Assembly: GCA_963763755.1 (NCBI GenBank)
Contig: CAVXQE010000007.1
Location: forward strand, 62,001 to 126,000
Direction: 5' to 3'
DNA from: Gaiellasilicea sp963763755
GTDB lineage: Bacteria > Actinomycetota > Thermoleophilia > Gaiellales > Gaiellaceae
Length of the DNA stretch: 64,000 nucleotides
A program made the translations under genes and the position numbers. The stretch's first letter is position 1, and each line of letters starts with the position of its first letter. Positions 8,419 to 16,289 of the stretch are shown here, one piece after another. The notes beneath the pieces were generated by a model. The model did no database searches. It saw only the letters and a program-made list of their open reading frames with translations, and had not been told where the DNA came from.

Positions 8419-9089
8419 TTCGTCGCGCCGGGCTCGACGAGCCCGGTCTCGTAGGCGAAGACGACTGCCTGCACGCGGTCGCGCAGCCCGAGCTTCATCA
8501 GGATTCGTGCCACGTGAGTCTTCACCGTCGTCTCGCTCACGAACAGGTCCTTCGCGATCTCGGCGTTCGAGAGGCCGCGGGCCATGAAGCCGAGCACCTC
8601 CAGCTCGCGTGCGGTCAGGTCGGCCACGGCCGGGGAGGGCTGCGTCGCGATCGTGCTCGGCGGGCGGCGGATGAACTCCTCGATCACGCGCTTCGTGATC
8701 GCCGGTGAGAGGAGCGCGTCCCCCGAGGCCACGACATGGATCGCGGAGATCAGCTGCTCCGGCGGCGTATCCTTGAGCATGAAGCCGCTCGCACCGGCCC
8801 GCAGCGCCTCGTAGACGTACTCGTCGAGGTCGAACGTGGTCAGCATCAGCACGCGCACGGCGTCGTCGGTCGCAGCGAGAATCCGCCGTGTTGCCTCGAG
8901 CCCGTCGAGGTTCGGCATCCGGATGTCCATCAGGACGACATCGGGCTTCAGCTCGCGTGCCGCATCGACGGCCTGCACGCCATCTTCTGCCTCGCCGACG
9001 ATCTCGATCTCCGGCTCTGACTCGAGGATCATCTTGAAGCCGGCCCGCACAAGGGCCTGGTCATCGACGATCAGGACCCGGACGGTCAT
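8415..9089 (-). CDS. NarL/FixJ-type response regulator (ABC exporter locus)
   Basis: A 224-residue regulator: receiver with Asp in VVLMDIRMP (about 54), and a C-terminal LuxR HTH beginning LTARELEVLGFMARG with NAEIAKDLFVSETTVKTH. It overlaps the end of its kinase gene by 4 nt. Kinase, regulator and the divergent ABC exporter resemble the many actinobacterial NarL systems that control an adjacent exporter, so a role in envelope stress or antibiotic export is likely by context. Confidence 0.9.
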   Translation of the reverse strand: MTVRVLIVDDQALVRAGFKMILESEPEIEIVGEAEDGVQAVDAARELKPDVVLMDIRMPNLDGLEATRRILAATDDAVRVLMLTTFDLDEYVYEALRAGASGFMLKDTPPEQLISAIHVVASGDALLSPAITKRVIEEFIRRPPSTIATQPSPAVADLTARELEVLGFMARGLSNAEIAKDLFVSETTVKTHVARILMKLGLRDRVQAVVFAYETGLVEPGATN

Positions 9090-10225
9090 GCGGCAGATCC
9101 TGTCACGGGCAGCCGCGCCGAGATCTTGAAGCCGCCGCCCGGCCGCGGGCCGGAGTGCAGCTCGCCGCCGCAGAGCGCGGCGCGCTCGCGCATGCCGACG
9201 AGGCCGTGGCCGCCGCTGTCGTTGTCGTCCTGGCTGCTCCCGTCGTTCGCCACCTCGATCTCGACATCGTCACCGACGTAGCGGACGGCCACCCAGGCAT
9301 GCGCCGGGCCGGCGTGCTTGAGCGCATTCGTCAGCGCCTCCTGCACGATCCGGTAGGCCGAGAGGTCGACACCGGCCGGAAGCTTGACCGGCTCCCCCTC
9401 CACCGTCAGCTCCACCGGCAATCCGGACTGGCGCACCTGCTCGACGAGCGCGGGGAGCGTCCCGAGTCCCGGCTGCGGCGCGAGTGCTGGGACTTCTTCC
9501 TCGGTGCGCATGATCCCGATCAACCGCCGCATCTCCGAAAGCGCCTGTCGGCCTGTCTCCTCGACCGTCATCAGGGCCTCGCGCTCTCGCTGCTGGTCGG
9601 GCGTCAGCAGCCGGCGGACGGCGCTCGCCTGGACCGTCATCACACTGACCGAGTGCGCGAGCACGTCGTGCAGCTCGCGCGTGATCCGGTTCCGCTCGTC
9701 CTCGACGGCTCGCCTCGCCTCCTCCTCGGTCCGCCGCGCCCACTCCTCTGCGAGGCGCGCTCGCTCCGAATGCCTTGCGGCCGCGGTCGAGATCAAGAAG
9801 ACGCCGATGAGCGTGAAGGTGAGCCAGATCAACTCCGTCCGCTGAACGCCCGGCGCGCGGATGAAGACCGTCCAGCCGGCAGCGAGAATGGCCGCCAGCG
9901 CAGTAACTGCCAGGCGCCGGTCGTCGAGCCAGCCCGCCGCCCAGGCGGAGAGCAGGATCGGCACGACCATGGTGTCCGTGCTGTAGGCGGCGCTCGGGTC
10001 GACCAGAGTGAGAACGACTGCGCCCGCGGCAACGACGAGCGGCGCGACGAACGGTGCGCGCCGGCGGAAGAGAAGCGCTCCGGATGTGACGAGCGCAATC
10101 GCGGCCAAGCGCGTTTGGTTCTCTTCGACGGTCGCCCAGATCTCGATCTGGGTCAGTACGACGCCCACCAGAGCAACCGCTTCGAACGCGTAATGCTTCG
10201 CCCACGCCAGGGGTTGCCGGGTCAC
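9086..10225 (-). CDS. Membrane sensor histidine kinase (HisKA_3 type)
   Basis: A 379-residue kinase with four to five hydrophobic helices in residues 15-160 and almost no extracytoplasmic domain, then a basic/acidic linker, the His motif RITRELHDVLAHSVSVM (His about 185), and an ATPase domain (VQEALTNALKHAG, GGHGLVGMRERA). This is the form of intramembrane-sensing kinases that watch ABC exporters. GTG start at 10225. Translationally coupled to the downstream NarL regulator. Confidence 0.9.
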   Translation of the reverse strand: MTRQPLAWAKHYAFEAVALVGVVLTQIEIWATVEENQTRLAAIALVTSGALLFRRRAPFVAPLVVAAGAVVLTLVDPSAAYSTDTMVVPILLSAWAAGWLDDRRLAVTALAAILAAGWTVFIRAPGVQRTELIWLTFTLIGVFLISTAAARHSERARLAEEWARRTEEEARRAVEDERNRITRELHDVLAHSVSVMTVQASAVRRLLTPDQQREREALMTVEETGRQALSEMRRLIGIMRTEEEVPALAPQPGLGTLPALVEQVRQSGLPVELTVEGEPVKLPAGVDLSAYRIVQEALTNALKHAGPAHAWVAVRYVGDDVEIEVANDGSSQDDNDSGGHGLVGMRERAALCGGELHSGPRPGGGFKISARLPVTGSAA

Positions 10226-10391
10226 GTTTCGAACGGTACTCGACCGGGGTGGGGGACGGCATCGTCCGCTCAGACGACGCCGAAATCCTCCTCGAGGAGG
10301 ACGCGAATCACGAGCGCGGCCGATGTTCAGCGGGTGCGCGAGGGCCTAGCCTCGAGTGAGTGCTGACCCGACTCGAAGAGAGGCTCACCTG
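10226..10391. promoter_or_regulatory. Divergent regulatory region with a 16-bp perfect palindrome
   Basis: The 166 bp between the kinase start and the ABC exporter start must hold both promoters. tcctcctcgaggagga at 10286-10301 is a perfect 16-bp palindrome and a plausible operator for the dimeric NarL-type regulator. A ribosome-binding site (gagagg, about 10377) precedes the ATG at 10392. No confident -10/-35 pair was recognised. Confidence 0.4.
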
Positions 10392-11162
10392 ATGGAAGCT
10401 GCATTCGCGCTCGCCCACCCAGACACGGCGCAGGCACCCGCCGTCGTCGCTGCGTCCGGCCTCACACGCCGTTACGGCGCCGGCGACACGGCCGTCGACG
10501 CGCTCCGCGGCGTCTCGCTCTCGATTCCGCGCGGCGAGCTGACGGCCGTCATGGGCCCTTCGGGCTCAGGCAAGTCGACGCTGATGCACATCCTCGCCGG
10601 CCTCGACCGGCCGAGCGCGGGCTCCGTCCGGATCGACGGAACGGATCTGACCACGCTCAAGGACAACGAGCTGACCAAGCTGCGCCGCAAGCACATCGGC
10701 TTCGTCTTCCAGTTCTTCAACCTGCTCCCGATGCTGTCCGCCGAGGAGAACGTGACGCTGCCGCTCTCGATCGCCGGCGTGAAGCCGAGCTCGGAGTGGC
10801 TCGAGGAGCTTCTGGACGCAACCGGCCTCACCGACCGGCGCCGTCACCGGCCCGCGGAGCTGTCCGGCGGCCAGCAGCAGCGCGTGGCAGTGGCTCGCGC
10901 GCTCGTCTCACGTCCGACCGTTCTCTTCGCCGACGAGCCGACGGGCAACCTCGACTCGCAGACCTCGGCCGAGATTCTCGGCCTCCTGCGCGGCGCCGTC
11001 GACACGTACGGCCAGACGACCGTGATGGTCACACACGACCCGCGCGCGGCCACGATCGCCGACCGGGTCCTGTTCCTCGCGGACGGCCTGATCGTCAAGG
11101 AGCTCGGTCGCTCGTCGCAGACCGAGATCCTCGAGACGCTCTCCGAGATCTCCGACCGATGA
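10392..11162 (+). CDS. MacB/LolD-type ABC transporter ATP-binding protein
   Basis: A 256-residue ATPase: Walker A GPSGSGKST (about 55-63), Q-loop FVFQFFNLLPML, signature LSGGQQQR (about 157), Walker B VLFADEPTGNLD and switch His VTHD. The FFNLLP and GNLDS stretches mark the MacB/LolD/FtsE exporter group. The ATG at 10392 has a good ribosome-binding site; an upstream GTG at 10356 does not. Its stop overlaps the permease start (ATGA). Confidence 0.9.
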   Translation: MEAAFALAHPDTAQAPAVVAASGLTRRYGAGDTAVDALRGVSLSIPRGELTAVMGPSGSGKSTLMHILAGLDRPSAGSVRIDGTDLTTLKDNELTKLRRKHIGFVFQFFNLLPMLSAEENVTLPLSIAGVKPSSEWLEELLDATGLTDRRRHRPAELSGGQQQRVAVARALVSRPTVLFADEPTGNLDSQTSAEILGLLRGAVDTYGQTTVMVTHDPRAATIADRVLFLADGLIVKELGRSSQTEILETLSEISDR

Positions 11163-13699
11163 GACGCGTAGCGATCCGGGGCTTGCTCGCTCGCAAGCTC
11201 CGGTCAACACTCACGGCGATCGCCATCGTCCTCGGCGTCGCGATGGTGAGCGGCACGCTCGTCCTCACCGACACGATCGAGAAGGCGTTCGACTCGATCT
11301 TCTCGAGCTCGTACGAGCAGACGGATGCCGTTGTCTCCGGCAAGAAGCTCGTCGAGTGGTCGCAGACGGGCAAGGCGCAGGTCTCGCCGGACGTGCTCGC
11401 GAAGGTGCGGGCGCTGCCGGAGGTCGACGCCGCCGCAGGGACGATCCTCGATCTCTCGGGCGACACGAACCAGGCGAAGATCCTCGACAAGGACGGCAAG
11501 GCGATCCAGGGGAACAACCCGACCTTCGGCCTCGGCATCGACCCCGCGGACGAGCGGTTCAACCCCTTCAAGCTCGTCGCAGGCAACTGGGCGGCCGGCC
11601 CGCACCAGGTCGTCGTCGACCTCAACACCGCCGACGAACAGGGCTTCAAGGTGGGCGACACCGTCAAGGTCGCCGGTGACGGGCCTGTCCGCGCCTTCAC
11701 GCTCACCGGCATCGCCCGCTTCGGTGACGTCAGCAGCCTCGGCGGAGCGACGATCGCTCTCTTCGATGTCGAGACCGCTCGCAGCGTGCTGCGCAAGTCG
11801 GGATTCGACGCTGTCGCCGTGGCCGCGCGCGAAGGTGTCGGCCAGGAAAAGCTGATCGACTCGATCGCGAATGTCCTGCCCGAATCGGCCGAGGTGCGCA
11901 CCGGCGCCGAGCAGGCTGCCGAGGACGGCAAGGGCGTCGGCGAGTTCGTTACCTTCATCCGCTATTTCCTGCTCGGCTTCGGCGGCATCGCGCTCTTCGT
12001 CGGCGCGTTCGTGATCTTCAACACGCTGTCGATCACGGTCGCCCAGAGGACGAAAGAGCTTGCGACGCTGCGAACGCTCGGTGCCTCACGCCGCCAGGTG
12101 CTCCGCTCGGTGGTGCTGGAGGGTCTCGTGCTCGGCGTCGTCGCGTCGGCGGTCGGCCTCGGGCTCGGCGTTCTGCTCGCGAAGGGATTGACGGCGCTCT
12201 TCCGGGCCGTCGACCTCGAGATGCCGCAGGCAGCGATGGTCTTCCAGACGCGGACTGCAGTGGTCGCGATGCTGACCGGGACGCTCGTCACGCTCGTCGC
12301 CTCGATCTGGCCGGCCGTCCGTGCAACGCGGATCGCACCGATCTCGGCCGTGCGCGAAGGCGGGATGGTCGTCAAGCGGCCGTCACGGAAGACCCTGGTC
12401 TTCGGCCTCGTCGTCACTGCACTCTCGGTGTTCGGCCTCGTCTACGGCACACTCGGCGAGGGCGTCTCGACGGCGGTGCGGATGCTCGGGATCGGCCTCG
12501 GCGCGTTCGGGATCTTCATCGGGCTCGCAGCGATCGCGCCTCGGCTCGTGCGCCCGCTGGCTCATGTCGTCGGCTTGCCTGCAGCACGCCTCGGCGGCGT
12601 AGCCGGCCGCCTCGCACAGGACAACGCGGTGCGCAATCCGGGCCGCACGGCCTCGACCGCCGCTGCGCTGATGATCGGCCTGACACTCGTGTCGTTCGTC
12701 GCCGTCTTCGGCAAGGCGCTGCTGGCGAGCGACAAGAGCTCGCTCGAGAAGCAACTCGGCACAAGCCACGTGATCACCTCGCAGAGCGGCTGGGACACCG
12801 TCCCGCTCGGCGCAGGCAAGGCCGCCAGCACGGCCCCGGGCGTGCTGCTCGCGTCCTCGATCCGCGGCGACCGGGCACAGCTCGCCGACGGCGGCGAGGT
12901 GGACGTCAGCGGCGCCGACCCGGCGACGATCGGCCGCGCCTACAACTTCGAGTGGATCGAGGGCTCGCCGGCCTCGCTCGCGACCCTGTCGCGGGGCAAC
13001 GCCGTCGTGCGAGAGGGCGAAGGCCACGTCGGCGACGAGCTCGTGTTCTTCACGCCGGCTGGAAAGCGCGTCGAGACGGTCGTCAAGGGCGTCTACCGCA
13101 AGCACGGCGACCTCGACCAGCTCCTCGGGCAGGTGGTCATCTCACAGGCGGCCTTCGACCGCAGCTTCCCGCGCGCGGGCGACCTGCTGACGCTCGTGCA
13201 GGTCGACTCGACGGCGGGGCTCGAGCGGGCGCTCACCCCCTACCCCGACGCGAAGCTCCAGACGGGCGACGAGTTCATCGCGAACTGGACGGCCTGGCTG
13301 GACGACGTGATGAACCTCTTCTACGTCCTGCTCGCCCTGTCGGTGATCGTGTCCCTGTTCGGGATGGTGAACACGCTCGTGCTCGCCGTCTTCGAGCGGA
13401 CGCGAGAGCTCGGGATGCTGCGTGCCGTCGGGATGACCCGCAGGCAGGCGCGGCGGATGATCCGGCAGGAGAGCATCATCACCGCGCTGATCGGGGCCGC
13501 GCTCGGGCTCCCGCTCGGCGTCGGGCTCGCGGCACTCGTGACGCAGTCGCTGTCGAAGTACGGCGTCTCGTTCTCGCTGCCGGTCGGGACACTCGTCGTC
13601 TTCACCGTGGTCGCGGTGATCGCGGGCGTCCTCGCAGCAATCGCTCCGGCACGCCGCGCCTCGCGCCTGAACGTGCTGAACGCACTCCAGTACGAGTAG
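11159..13699 (+). CDS. FtsX-like ABC exporter permease (duplicated core)
   Basis: An 846-residue permease: an N-terminal helix (about 15-38), a large extracytoplasmic MacB-PCD-like region, a first FtsX core (about 260-390), a middle helix pair (about 415-470), a second external region and a second FtsX core (about 720-840, with LGMLRAVGMTRRQARRMI). This two-FtsX layout is typical of actinobacterial MacB/BceB-like exporters. It overlaps the ATPase gene by 4 nt. The divergent NarL system probably controls it; substrate unknown. Confidence 0.88.
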   Translation: MRRVAIRGLLARKLRSTLTAIAIVLGVAMVSGTLVLTDTIEKAFDSIFSSSYEQTDAVVSGKKLVEWSQTGKAQVSPDVLAKVRALPEVDAAAGTILDLSGDTNQAKILDKDGKAIQGNNPTFGLGIDPADERFNPFKLVAGNWAAGPHQVVVDLNTADEQGFKVGDTVKVAGDGPVRAFTLTGIARFGDVSSLGGATIALFDVETARSVLRKSGFDAVAVAAREGVGQEKLIDSIANVLPESAEVRTGAEQAAEDGKGVGEFVTFIRYFLLGFGGIALFVGAFVIFNTLSITVAQRTKELATLRTLGASRRQVLRSVVLEGLVLGVVASAVGLGLGVLLAKGLTALFRAVDLEMPQAAMVFQTRTAVVAMLTGTLVTLVASIWPAVRATRIAPISAVREGGMVVKRPSRKTLVFGLVVTALSVFGLVYGTLGEGVSTAVRMLGIGLGAFGIFIGLAAIAPRLVRPLAHVVGLPAARLGGVAGRLAQDNAVRNPGRTASTAAALMIGLTLVSFVAVFGKALLASDKSSLEKQLGTSHVITSQSGWDTVPLGAGKAASTAPGVLLASSIRGDRAQLADGGEVDVSGADPATIGRAYNFEWIEGSPASLATLSRGNAVVREGEGHVGDELVFFTPAGKRVETVVKGVYRKHGDLDQLLGQVVISQAAFDRSFPRAGDLLTLVQVDSTAGLERALTPYPDAKLQTGDEFIANWTAWLDDVMNLFYVLLALSVIVSLFGMVNTLVLAVFERTRELGMLRAVGMTRRQARRMIRQESIITALIGAALGLPLGVGLAALVTQSLSKYGVSFSLPVGTLVVFTVVAVIAGVLAAIAPARRASRLNVLNALQYE

Positions 13700-13736
13700 C
13701 CGAGTACGTCGCGGGGAGCACGGGTTAGGGTCACCT

Positions 13737-15158
13737 GTGCTCCTCGCGATCGACCAGGGGACAACCGGCACCACGTGCCTCGTCCTGGACGGGTCGCTGC
13801 AGACGCTCGGACGCGGCTATCGGGAGCTCCACCAGCACTTCCCGGCGCCCGGCCTGGTGGAGCACGACGCCGACGAGATCTGGCAGACGGTGGTCGATGC
13901 GGCCGCAGCCGCCCTGGCCGAGGCGGACGTCGGCGCCGGCGAGCTCGATGCGATCGGGATCACGAACCAGCGCGAGACGACGCTCGTCTGGGACCGGCGG
14001 AGCGGCACGCCGATCGGGCACGCGATCGTCTGGCAGGACCGGCGCACGGCCGCGCGTTGCGCCGAGCTGCCGGTGGAGCTGATCCGCGAGCGCACCGGCC
14101 TCATTCCCGATCCGTACTTCTCGGCGACGAAGCTCGAGTGGCTGCTGGCGAACGCCGGCGCCGCGGGCGACCTCGCCTTCGGCACGATCGACTCGTGGCT
14201 GCTCTGGAAGCTGTGCGGCGAGCACGTCACGGACGTCTCGAACGCCTCGCGCACGATGCTGCTCGACATCACGGCGCTCGTCTGGGACGACGAGCTGCTC
14301 GACCTCTTCTCGGTGCCTCGCTCCGTGCTGCCGCGGCTCGTCCCTTCCAGCGGCGTCGTCGGCGAGGGAGAGCTGCTGGGCGCCCTCATCCCGGTCGGTG
14401 GAATCGCCGGCGACCAGCAGGCGGCGCTGTTCGGGCAGCGGTGCTTCACTCCGGGCCAGGCCAAGGCGACGTACGGGACCGGCGCCTTCGTCCTCGTGAA
14501 CGCGGGCTCGGCTCCTGCGACGGCGCCGGAAGGCGTGCTGCGCACGGTCGCCTGGCAGCTGGGCGACGACGACCCCGTCTACGCCCTCGAGGGCGCCGTT
14601 TTCGTCGCAGGCGCGGCGATCCAGTGGCTCCGCGACGGGCTCGGGCTGATCGAGAGCGCGGCCGAGACCGAGGCGCTCGCGCGTTCGCTCGACGGCAACG
14701 AGGGCGTCTACTTCGTCCCGGCGCTCGCCGGGCTCGGCGCGCCGCACTGGGCGCCGGACGCGCGCGGGCTGATCGCCGGCTTGACCGGCGGGACGCGGCG
14801 CGAGCACCTCGTCCGCGCTGCGCTCGAGGCGATCGCCTTCCAGACGTGCGACGTGCTGGACGCGATGGAGATCGAGCTCGACGTCCTGCGCGCCGACGGG
14901 GGCGCAGCGGCGAACGGCTTCCTGATGCAGCTTCAGGCCGACCTCGCGCGCGTCCCGGTCGAGGTGGCCGCGGAGCGGGAGGCGACCGCGCTCGGCGCAG
15001 CCTCGCTCGCGGGACTCGCGGTCGGCACGTGGCCGGACCTCGAGGCTCTCGAGCTCGCCGCGCCGGCGGCTGCGCGCTACGAGCCGGCGCTCGGCGCCGA
15101 CGAGGCGGAGCGGCTGCTGGCGGAGTGGCGGGTGGCCGTCCGCCGCACGCTCCTCTAG
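13737..15158 (+). CDS. glpK: Glycerol kinase
   Basis: FGGY-family kinase of 473 residues that phosphorylates glycerol to sn-glycerol 3-phosphate. Starts at a GTG with DQGTTGTT at the N-terminus (phosphate loop), then ITNQRETTLVWDR, VWQDRRT, YGTGAFVLVN (mid-protein) and GGAAANGFLMQLQADL near residues 385-400. It is slightly shorter than the usual ~500, mostly at the C-terminus. No glpF or glpD is adjacent. Other FGGY sugar kinases are less likely because the GlpK signature stretches are present. Confidence 0.85.
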   Translation: MLLAIDQGTTGTTCLVLDGSLQTLGRGYRELHQHFPAPGLVEHDADEIWQTVVDAAAAALAEADVGAGELDAIGITNQRETTLVWDRRSGTPIGHAIVWQDRRTAARCAELPVELIRERTGLIPDPYFSATKLEWLLANAGAAGDLAFGTIDSWLLWKLCGEHVTDVSNASRTMLLDITALVWDDELLDLFSVPRSVLPRLVPSSGVVGEGELLGALIPVGGIAGDQQAALFGQRCFTPGQAKATYGTGAFVLVNAGSAPATAPEGVLRTVAWQLGDDDPVYALEGAVFVAGAAIQWLRDGLGLIESAAETEALARSLDGNEGVYFVPALAGLGAPHWAPDARGLIAGLTGGTRREHLVRAALEAIAFQTCDVLDAMEIELDVLRADGGAAANGFLMQLQADLARVPVEVAAEREATALGAASLAGLAVGTWPDLEALELAAPAAARYEPALGADEAERLLAEWRVAVRRTLL

Positions 15159-15163
15159 TTCTG

Positions 15164-15190
15164 CCGCGTGAGGAGAGGTCATCCTCGCGG
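15164..15190. terminator. Possible stem-loop terminator after glpK
   Basis: Six bases past the glpK stop, ccgcg..agga (15164-15168 and 15171-15174) pairs with tcctcgcgg (15182-15190): a 9-bp stem with a 2-nt bulge and a 7-nt loop. No T-run follows, which is usual in very GC-rich genomes. Weak evidence. Confidence 0.3.
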
Positions 15191-15301
15191 CGGAGCCGGG
15201 CGGCGGCGCGTCCTCCCTGCGGCCGCCGCGAAGATCGCCGGAGCGACGAGGCCGAATCGTTTGCGCGGCCGACGCCGCGGCGACGCGCGGACCACAGACT
15301 C

Positions 15302-15336
15302 CCTTGCAGGGAATCCGCTGGAAATCGACTGCAAGG
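15302..15336 (+). promoter_or_regulatory. Stem-loop that would bury the cupin gene ribosome-binding site
   Basis: ccttgcag (15302-15309) and ctgcaagg (15329-15336) are perfect complements separated by 19 nt. The right arm contains most of the aaggag ribosome-binding site (15333-15338) of the cupin gene starting at 15346. Formation of this stem in the mRNA would reduce initiation. A regulatory role is inferred. Confidence 0.4.
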
Positions 15337-15345
15337 AGACGAGAA

Positions 15346-15918
15346 ATGATCCGCAAGGGAGACATGATCGAAAACCCCGTCACGGGCGAGCGCATGTTGT
15401 TCCTCGAGACGTCCGCCGACACGAACGGCGAGTACGTCCTCGTCGAGGTGACCGTGCAGCCGAACGGCTTCGTCGCCGCCGCGCACACGCACCCGTACCA
15501 GACGGAACGGTTCGAGATCGAGTCCGGAACGATCGCCTTCAAGCTGGACGGCAAGGAGATCGTGGCCGGCCCGGGCGAGACGGTCGTCGTCCCGCCGAAG
15601 AGCTCGCACAAGTTCTGGAACGCGGGCGACACCAAGGCGGTCTTCGTCTGCGAGGTGCGGCCGGCGCTGCAGTTCGAGCGTCTCCTCGAGACGATGTTCG
15701 CCCTCGCGAGCGACGGCAAGACGAACCGGAAGGGGATGCCGAACCCGCTCCGCCTCGCCGTGATCGCGAACGCGCACTTCGACGACGTGCGTCTGCCCTT
15801 CCCGCCCGCCTGGGTGCAGAAGACGGGCCTGCTGATGGGCGCGCCGCTCGGCCGGCTACTCGGCTTCAAGCCGGAGTACGACGGCGGCTCGCCGGACACG
15901 CCGGCGCTGGCGATCTAA
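15346..15918 (+). CDS. Cupin-domain protein
   Basis: A 190-residue protein starting at ATG 15346, 7 nt after an aaggag site. A cupin barrel occupies residues about 30-110 (metal-ligand pattern AHTHPYQTERFEI ... PPKSSHKFWN), followed by a C-terminal tail (PFPPAWVQKTGLLMGAPLG). Such standalone cupins bind metals or small ligands; the substrate is unknown. glpK lies 187 bp upstream, beyond a possible terminator, and HxlR converges downstream. Confidence 0.7.
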   Translation: MIRKGDMIENPVTGERMLFLETSADTNGEYVLVEVTVQPNGFVAAAHTHPYQTERFEIESGTIAFKLDGKEIVAGPGETVVVPPKSSHKFWNAGDTKAVFVCEVRPALQFERLLETMFALASDGKTNRKGMPNPLRLAVIANAHFDDVRLPFPPAWVQKTGLLMGAPLGRLLGFKPEYDGGSPDTPALAI

Positions 15919-15977
15919 GCCACTGTCCGTCAGGGACGTGTCGGGGCCAGGACCCGGCACGTCCCAGGGACGGTCGC

Positions 15978-16289
15978 TCAGCGAGCGGCGAAGACCGAGA
16001 CGGCGTCGACGACGTGCTTCAGCCGCCGCCCTTCGTCGGTCAGCCGGTACTCGACCCTCGGCGGCCTGGCGTCGATCACCCGCCGCTCGAGCACGCCGGC
16101 CTCCTCCAGCTCGACCAGCCGCTGTGCGAGCGTCCCGGGCGGAATCGACCCGAGCGCCTGCTTGAACTCGTTGAAGCGGGTCGCCCCTTCGTAGGACGCC
16201 CAGAGGACGGAGACGACCCAGCGCCGTTCGAGGAGGACCGCCACGCGGCGGACCTCCTCGGGAACGGGCTTGCAGCTCCTACACCGCAT
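15978..16289 (-). CDS. HxlR-family transcriptional regulator
   Basis: A 103-residue winged-helix protein of the HxlR/MarR-like family: the N-terminal Cys pair CRSC, the WVVSVLWASYEGATRFNEFKQAL helices, the IPPGTLAQRLVELEEAGVLERRV recognition region, and a wing with VEYRLTDEGRRL. HxlR proteins often sense electrophiles or oxidants through an N-terminal Cys. Its start overlaps the lon stop by 11 nt, so it is read from the lon transcript. It faces the cupin gene. Confidence 0.82.
   Translation of the reverse strand: MRCRSCKPVPEEVRRVAVLLERRWVVSVLWASYEGATRFNEFKQALGSIPPGTLAQRLVELEEAGVLERRVIDARPPRVEYRLTDEGRRLKHVVDAVSVFAAR

Noticed and set aside
10796..11158. In-frame extension of the FtsX permease into the ATPase gene
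   Set aside because: The extension is the ATPase gene read in another frame; the permease starts at the ATG overlapping the ATPase stop.
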